Assembly (NCBI GenBank): GCA_019055375.1
Contig: JAHQIW010001897.1
Location: 62,001 to 126,000 of the forward strand
From: Parelaphostrongylus tenuis
Taxonomy: Eukaryota > Nematoda > Chromadorea > Rhabditida > Metastrongylidae
DNA: 64,000 nt
Direction of reading: 5' to 3'
The notes under the pieces are model-generated. The model made no database searches. It was not told the origin of the DNA and saw nothing but the letters and a program-made list of their open reading frames with translations. A program made the position numbers and the translations under genes. How positions within the stretch are numbered: position 1 is the first letter of the stretch; every line of letters starts with the position of its first letter. This document shows, piece by piece, positions 54,805 through 64,000 of the stretch.

Positions 54805-57800
54805 CTCAACGTAATTAAGCCATGGGAACACATGAAACAAAGGGCGAGTCATCATATTTTGGAACTTATTATAAATTTTCCCAATAGAAAAAGCTTGATA
54901 AAGCCTTTATTCCGCTGTTTGCGCATTATACTAAAAGAAACAACATCTATTGAACACCAAAGCAGACAATTTTTGACAAAATTCAAATGATTCTCTACCA
55001 TACCACATAAATTCTACATAAACTTCCATTAGAACGATTTTCATAACAAAAACACGATTATAACAACAAACGAGCTTTCGAAAATTTCAATGAAACTATC
55101 AACTAACTACTATAACCCAAATTATCACAGAGAACATCAGCTGAAAAGATGAGAGTCGCTCAAAATTATCATAGAACAAACTTTGTACAACAACAAAAAG
55201 CTATATCGACACCTTGCACGACGATATTGACAATCACATTGGAATCAATAAGAAAGCACAACTATCGATTTTGCTTTTCTTTGTACGTAACCGGCCAAGC
55301 ATAAACTAATTAACGATAGAAATTTTCATAAAATACCGTTTGTATAATACTGAAAATTGTCATAGAGTCGAGTCGTTAGTGAATCAAGGCTCTGTTCCAC
55401 GAGAGTGTCCACCTAAAGCATACCCAAATAGCTGAATAATGACAGAACCAAAGAGCTCCACTTTAGTTTGACGCTTCGAAACTATATTGTCGCAATTGAA
55501 AGTTTCCTACACTCAAACTTACATATGCACGCTACACCCTTATACACAAATATATGTAAACACATCACTTCATACTGAGTATTAGAAAAACGCCCGAATA
55601 TTCAACAATTTCAAGACTCTGTCATTTTCATGCGATAGCCCCTCAAATCGCGTGTCACTGAAGCGTGATCTGAATACGCATTGGATTTAAGACACACTGT
55701 CCGTGAACCTAAGCAAAAGCGTGGCGCACCGATTTATGGAAGTTGCAGCCTTAATCCTCAATTTCCTCACACATTTCCCGTGTCTTCTTAACTTCCACGT
55801 TCCCAGTATGTCCCCCTGCCTGTTTCCATGTCCTTTGACCCGTCTGTCATGTGAAACAACTCTTGCATGTAACGAAAAGAATTTTCCACTATCTTACCAC
55901 CGTCTCAATAAAATGGCTTTTTATGACAATTGAAGTGTGCTTATGTGTCACCTTCAAGTTTTTTCATACTCACTGATCCTATTCCACCGTTCAAAAACAC
56001 CATTTTGGAAATACAGTGCAATGATAATAACTGTCTATGGATAGGACTTACTATAAATGTGTGTTTAACAAGCTACTGATGAAGTACAAAAAGTCTACTA
56101 AAAAAGGTCTGTGCAGCGGAATAGGCCGCAAAGAGGTGCGCGATCAAATTAAGACGTATGGTTGAAAAGTTTCAACTGTGTACATAAAGGAGAAAGCTTT
56201 CGGCTATAGCGTATGACGCATAGAGTGCACAGAAAAAAAGGTTCGCTTCCGCGCTTGAGACTCGCAAAGCCTTCTATCCCTTCAGTATCGGAGAACGTTA
56301 GCAGTTGTATGACATTAGCGACGTGATGGTAGCTGAGCAACGTGTTACCTCATAACTAATAGACGGTACTTATCTCAGATATGTCAAAGACCTTTTCGTG
56401 AACACCCAAAGCAGTAATTTTTATGAATTGCTTGCGGTGGCTGACATCAGGACTAGATTGTGAAATCAACAGATAATAGTAAGGACTACTCAAGTGAAAT
56501 TAAAAATCGAAAACTATTCAATAGATAAATCTCGGCCGTCCGCGCTTTCATGCGAAGGATGGCACATGGCGTCATGTATAAATTAAAGTACCACGGTTGA
56601 TTTGATCGGCAAAGCCACATACGGTAGAGAAGACGTGACACACAGTCATAAACAGTTCAGTCAACGGTCTGCTGAAAAAAAATCATGGCGTAAAATACAA
56701 GCTCGGCAAAGGCACGAGTTGTAAGGACGTGAGTACAGACGACCTTCATCGGTGACTTAGAAGTACAACTGTAGTTCCTATGCATGTCCAACATGAAAGG
56801 CACAAGAGATACAGGTCAATTGTGCTTTGAGTAAAAGCTGGTATATATGCAAAATCACGATGTACATGGTCTGTGCCTCCTTCTGGTCTGGCTTCCTAAT
56901 ATAGACACATGAATACCGATAACTGAGATATGGGCCGGTAATTAGATGAGAACTTGCTCCAAGTAATGATCCATTTGATCGATGCGTGTAGGAAGAGTTG
57001 AGAAACTCCAAATGACCACACATTTGAAAGTTTACAAAAGGACAATATCTTAAGAGATTACGACCATTATAAAGGTTTTCAAGCTGCTGCCTAACCACCA
57101 TTGGGCATCACAGTGTCAGACATGCAAGAAGGTTATTCATACATGCAACCAATATAGAAACAACCTCACCTAAACTGCTTCAATAGTGATCAAGAAATAT
57201 AAGCTGAGTGCAAGAACTCTGATTCAAGAATTTTTTTCCTTTCGATAAACAGCTCTAGGCATTAGGTTTCCCATATGTTCCGCAACTCGTGAAGAAGACT
57301 CCGCACAAAATTTCTCGCTATATGTGATTTCTTCTTTCGCAGCTGATAGCAAAAGTTGTTGACTGCCTCGGGGCTGAATCTTTATCATCATTTGTAAACT
57401 GCATAGAAGAAGTATGGGTTGTGAAGACGTCGAATCGACAAATTTTTTCCTTTCATCAAACGCCTCTCACCACCACGTCTTCCAGGTTACCAATCAACAT
57501 GTCTCATAAGATACATTTCTCTTACAAAGAGCGAATTCTTATGAAACATCCAAATGCTGAATTCTATACCCTTAAAACTACCTTCGTTCTTGTGGTGCTT
57601 TCTATATGCCATGGAACTCATGAAATATCAAAGTTCTTTACGTATGACGGTCTGCTTGTTTCCTTCCCCTGAGATCTTAGCAAGGACGAAGATAAAAGGG
57701 TGAAAATTTTTAACCTGCTGTGTAAACCTCTATTTGGAATAAATAATTGATTGAAACCGCTGAAGAATAAGCGAAACGTTCTGGATTTCGTTTGAAATTT

Positions 57801-57955
57801 TCAAACAAGATCCAAAAACCCCCACTTAATTAGCCCTATATGGGTCATACCGCTTGATAAGAATTTTCTTGCCAAATGCTGCTCGAAATAATTAATTGAT
57901 TATACGACAAAGCAAATATTTTTACAATTGATGCGATAAACGCATCGAATTAATG
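54805..57955. other. Gene-poor AT-rich stretch
   Basis: 3.1 kb with no recognisable exon or repeat. Frames at 55,703-55,933, 56,149-56,340, 56,778-57,101 and 57,421-57,672 have no motifs. The expected PI4KB C-terminal exon (YDG-QY-TNGI type ending) was looked for on the minus strand and not found. Confidence 0.4.
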
Positions 57956-57967
57956 AATATGAACCAC

Positions 57968-61018
<3,051 letters not shown>

Positions 61019-61181
61019 CTAAAAAGAGGATAGTTTCTAGGAAAATAAAGAACGCTTCGACTAAATGACGAGTGCTGGCTAATGATCCAAAGAGGCAAGT
61101 TATTTACTTGACAAAATTCTAAGAAAAAACAGTTCTCATTATTGATGTAGACATCACCTTCCGTGTAAAAAATTGGTACTT

Positions 61182-61920
61182 CTCCGTTTGGTAGCAAAGG
61201 ACAAAAATTGAACTCTTTCGTTGAACAAGAAGTTTTCATAAAAGTGTTAGTAACCGTTCGAAAGCTCAAATCTCTGGCTAGCGCGGCACGGACCAATGTT
61301 TCGAAAGAACCTTTTTATAATGCTTCAGCGAAAGAAGAAGATTTCTGTTTTGCTTCGCAGTACAGAGCTCTTTCTTTAGACTATTGTTAATCATTGACAG
61401 CGTAGGATTTAATGATTCTTACACTAAGCTTATTCTCTGGAAAAACAATTCCTCAGTAGCAGTGCAGCAGGGAAAATGATTCACATACAGGCAGCATGTG
61501 TTTTTTGCCTTATCTACAGAAGAGCAGGAGGTAGTAGGGGGATGCTGCTATTTCAACACTGCCACAGGTCGACGGCACTTTGGAGGATCACATGTGAGGT
61601 GCGATTCCTGTTTTCCAATTAGGAATTGATACGCTACTTTGGAGGAAACTCCAGGCTAAACTAATGACTCTGGCACTAAAGGATTTCCTCTACATTCACA
61701 CTTGCTTTTCAAGTTTTCAGCAAAGTAGAGTAAGATTGCGTGGCCGATGTAGAACATAATTTTATTCTGAATTTCACAGCGTTATGAAAGGGTGTTTTGA
61801 AAAAAGGGCCATGTATTGAGTAAGCCAAAGATTTAAGCCTTCGAATTATTACTAATACTCTTAGGAAAAGTTCTTGTCCAGTGAAAGGGATCAATTTTCA
61901 TCATGTGCTACCAGACGCAG
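61182..61920. mobile_element. TIR-B element with inverted arms
   Basis: The left end CTCCGTTTGGTAGCAAAGGA pairs with the complement of the right end, CTGCGTCTGGTAGCACATGA. The arms continue TTGAACTCTTTCGTTGAACA against TTGATCCCTTTCACTGGACA and CATAAAAGTGTTAGTAACCG against CCTAAGAGTATTAGTAATAA. The plus frame 61,208-61,390 and minus frame 61,709-61,894 are the same arm read twice, not genes. It interrupts the PI4KB duplication arm. Confidence 0.72.
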
Positions 61921-62555
61921 AAGAATCAAAAAGTGGCTTACTACGACTGATAATTTTCGCCTTATTGCAAATTGTTCTCGAAACATAGATAGTAAAAGTT
62001 TTTGGGCGAAGAGTGATTACATTGAGCTGAGATATGCAATATCCGTCTTTGCCTTCGAAGTAGCTTGAGCAACTTTTTGTTGAACAACGTCTGTCGCAAC
62101 TGGGCTGCGTGTTGTTAGAAATCCTCTAAGACATGTGATGACTAAAACACTGCAGAAGCGGACAGCACACTATGTGTCCAAAGAAGGAAGTTTAGACGGA
62201 TAGCTTAATATCCGACAAAGTTCGTCTTTAGGGACAAACTGAACGCTTAAACACCACTATTGCGATTGCAAATAGAATTCTTTGAAACTCGAGGCTTTGG
62301 ATGAATCTCAGAAATTCAGATATAGATTAGGGGGACCTTAATACATGTGACTTGGCCCTATGTTTCATGTCAATTTCATAATTTGGATGCACTTCTTTCA
62401 TCATCAAGTGTGAACAACATACGGGTGACCTCACTTCTGAGACGACAAGGATGATGAGTACGCTTTGACACGCTAGTGGTTGGCTTGTACACTATTTTCC
62501 AATTAACACTACAGGATTTCCATTAAACAGTAATACGTGGAGTGATAAATATTAT

Positions 62556-62812
62556 GATGACACTTTATTGTGTTTTCACAGTGTGATTTTTTCACTGTGT
62601 GGACCCCAGTACGTCCAGCATTCAATTCGATTTTCGTTTCCTTTTTTCACGTCGTTGCATACTGGTTGATCGCCTTTCTTTGCAATATCGAGGGTAGCCT
62701 GGCTGTGGCGTTCCACAGGGCGTTCGTTGTTCACTGCCTGCGCATATTGGGAGCAAAATTCGGCCCCACATGCGCTGCGACGAGCATACATACAGTCGGC
62801 CACGGCGAACCC
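62556..62812 (-). repeat. SINE-A copy
   Basis: Tail CACTTTATTGTGTTTTCACA, then CCCAGTACGTCCAGCATTCA, GCATACTGGTTGATCGCC, AATATCGAGGGTAGCCTGGC and the head GACGAGCATACATACAGTCG with CCACGGCG. Full length. It lies exactly where homology between the duplication arms stops. Confidence 0.82.
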
Positions 62813-62825
62813 CATTTTATACATG

Positions 62826-62890
62826 TATATGCTTGCACTAAATATACACATATATATGCATATATACATAAATATATATATATATATGCA
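62826..62890. repeat. AT-rich simple repeat
   Basis: Alternating ATAT/TGCATATATAC sequence directly after the SINE-A head. Confidence 0.75.
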
Positions 62891-63031
62891 TGTAGTGTCT
62901 GATATTACTACTGCACTATATTGCTATATTAACACCTTTATATTCGATTGATCTTTAAGACTTCGCTTAAAATCAATACATCCTGACACCATAGTTTTAA
63001 GCCTCTCATAAGGTTTGTCATGGCATTTATA

Positions 63032-63074
63032 GTGCTAGACGTACGCTTCGGCTATTTTCTCTTATGAGTAGCAC
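63032..63074 (-). ncRNA. Hammerhead family 2 motif, decayed core
   Basis: On the minus strand stem I GTGCTA pairs perfectly with TAGCAC and the cleavage triplet is GTC. The core is CTCATAA and GAAG instead of CTGATGA and GAAA. The stem III palindrome CGTACG is kept. Confidence 0.55.
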
Positions 63075-63282
63075 GCTGCCATTCGGTTTGGCCAATCATT
63101 TGTATTCGATTTACCAGCGGTGAGCAATCGACTGTTAATCACTGCTATGTCACGTGATCTTATCATTTCTAGTTTTTGCAGGATGGGGAGATCTTCTCAC
63201 CTTGCGGGCAGTGTAACTAATCCGCCGCCGATTTCATTCCATGTGGGGGCACATTTCTTCCAAGGAATTGGCTGAACCAAAC

Positions 63283-63326
63283 GTGATACTGATGAAGACT
63301 AGATGCCGAAACGTACGTCTTGGGCT
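63283..63326 (+). ncRNA. Hammerhead family 2 motif, intact core, weak stems
   Basis: Core CTGATGA (63,289-63,295), GAAA (63,308-63,311), stem III CGTACG and GTC cleavage triplet (63,317-63,319) are intact. Stem II is poorly paired and stem I (GTGATA against TTGGGC) has decayed. Confidence 0.5.
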
Positions 63327-63389
63327 ACAAGTGCTACAACGACCACATGAAACACTCAATATATGCTATCAGGATGTACTATAGCAATT

Positions 63390-63765
63390 ATTACTATTAT
63401 ATCATAATATTATAATAGTGATAATAAATCTAAATAATGATGGGTCTAAGTTCCGAAGAAAGCGAAGTGGCTCAAAACTAGAAACCTGGAAAAACAAATT
63501 AAATTCAGATGATTGTACGCATACTTGCAAAGGATAATTTGTTATATAAGTTAATTACTAGTACTCATTAAGTTCACATCTACGAATCTTGACGGATAGT
63601 AAACTATTACACCCCTGGGTCACTTCAAACGTATTCCTCAAAAGAGTCAGAAAGACCTCTCGACGATCAGTAGAAACAGCTTGTCGGTGTTTATAGCTTA
63701 TCGAATGTAATTATGTATAATTAAGATCCAACTGATTAAAAAACCAGCTCTCAATGAATACAAAG
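63390..63765. other. No recognisable gene
   Basis: AT-rich spacer. Nothing supported. Confidence 0.4.
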
Positions 63766-63770
63766 GTCAC

Positions 63771-64000
63771 AGGATAGAGCTTTAGGCTCTGATGAAATCT
63801 TGAGGAATGCGCCACGTATTCGACTTTATTAAGCATCATTTAGAGTGATTTGATGCATATCTGGCTTTTACAGTGACTCGCGGTAGCTTACCAATGTATC
63901 AGGTCAGTACTTTTATCCTCCCAAACAAGTCTCGTACCAAATCATCGACCTCGGAGGGATGGAAGGCTTGGTGAGCTTTGAGCGCGGGATCAAACTACTG
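63771..64000 (-). repeat. SINE-B copy, cut by the window end
   Basis: GGATAGAGCTTTAGGCTCTG, GGAATGCGCCACGTATTCG, TTTGATGCATATCTGGC, ACTCGCGGTAGC, CCCAAACAAGTCTCGTACC, GACCTCGGAGGGATGGAAGG and CTTGGTGAGC. The head would lie beyond 64,000. Confidence 0.82.

Larger units (their letters stand above)
62930..63385. mobile_element. Hammerhead family 2 inverted pair
   Basis: A minus-strand unit (about 62,930-63,140) and a plus-strand unit (about 63,180-63,385) face outward. Both contain the ribozyme followed by an AAATGCCATGACAAACC / AAGTGCTACAACGACC block and TGTCAGGATGTA / TATCAGGATGTA. No protein is encoded. Confidence 0.6.

Overview
This window looks like gene-poor, AT-rich nuclear DNA of a nematode, most probably a strongylid (hookworm-like) worm. 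I infer this from introns with nematode-style TTTCAG/TTTTAG acceptors, RTE-type LINEs and a Penelope-like element of the kind I associate with hookworm genomes, several tRNA-derived SINE families, and a mariner. No bacterial operons, rRNA or CRISPR are visible. Most of the longer open frames are shadows; almost everything recognisable is a transposable element or a host-gene remnant.

Host-derived sequence. 0.65-1.53 kb holds exons of a broken phosphopantothenate-cysteine ligase (PPCS) gene. A phosphatidylinositol 4-kinase beta (PI4KB) gene is present twice in opposite orientation. A minus-strand set of exons at 57.97-61.02 kb keeps the catalytic HNGN and DFG motifs. A clearly dead plus-strand copy lies at 30.9-33.2 kb, with an upstream N-lobe exon at 27.58-27.78 kb. 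Exons, introns and flanks all align, so this is an inverted segmental duplication of about 4.5 kb with arms 25 kb apart. Other exon-like frames (4.0, 18.4, 39.6, 44.3 and 45.1 kb) could not be identified.

Mobile elements. Two RTE lineages are scattered as decayed fragments at 2.6, 6.8, 16.9, 20.4, 20.8-23.7, 34.8-36.4, 38.0 and 47.5-48.8 kb. A frameshifted Penelope-like element (reverse transcriptase plus GIY-YIG) is at 52.4-54.8 kb, and a mariner remnant with one terminal repeat is at 41.0-41.7 kb. Three tRNA-headed SINE families, called A, B and C here, total about 19 copies. Some are nested with clear target-site duplications. A TIR element family (TIR-B) has five loci. A decayed minisatellite of about 32 bp period lies at 33.3-33.96 kb.

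The most unusual signal is ribozyme-based. Two families of short non-coding repeats carry type I hammerhead ribozyme motifs. Family 1 (9.1, 10.8-11.45, 17.5-18.1 and 24.25-24.7 kb) has a unit of about 306-316 bp, keeps head-to-tail junctions, and is mostly arranged as long inverted repeats; the copy at 24,602-24,644 has an intact core. Family 2 (43.96, 51.1, 63.03 and 63.28 kb) has a different stem I and stem III, and each copy has lost different core bases. They resemble the hammerhead-bearing terminal repeats of Penelope-like elements and animal retrozymes, and a Penelope-like element lies in the same window.
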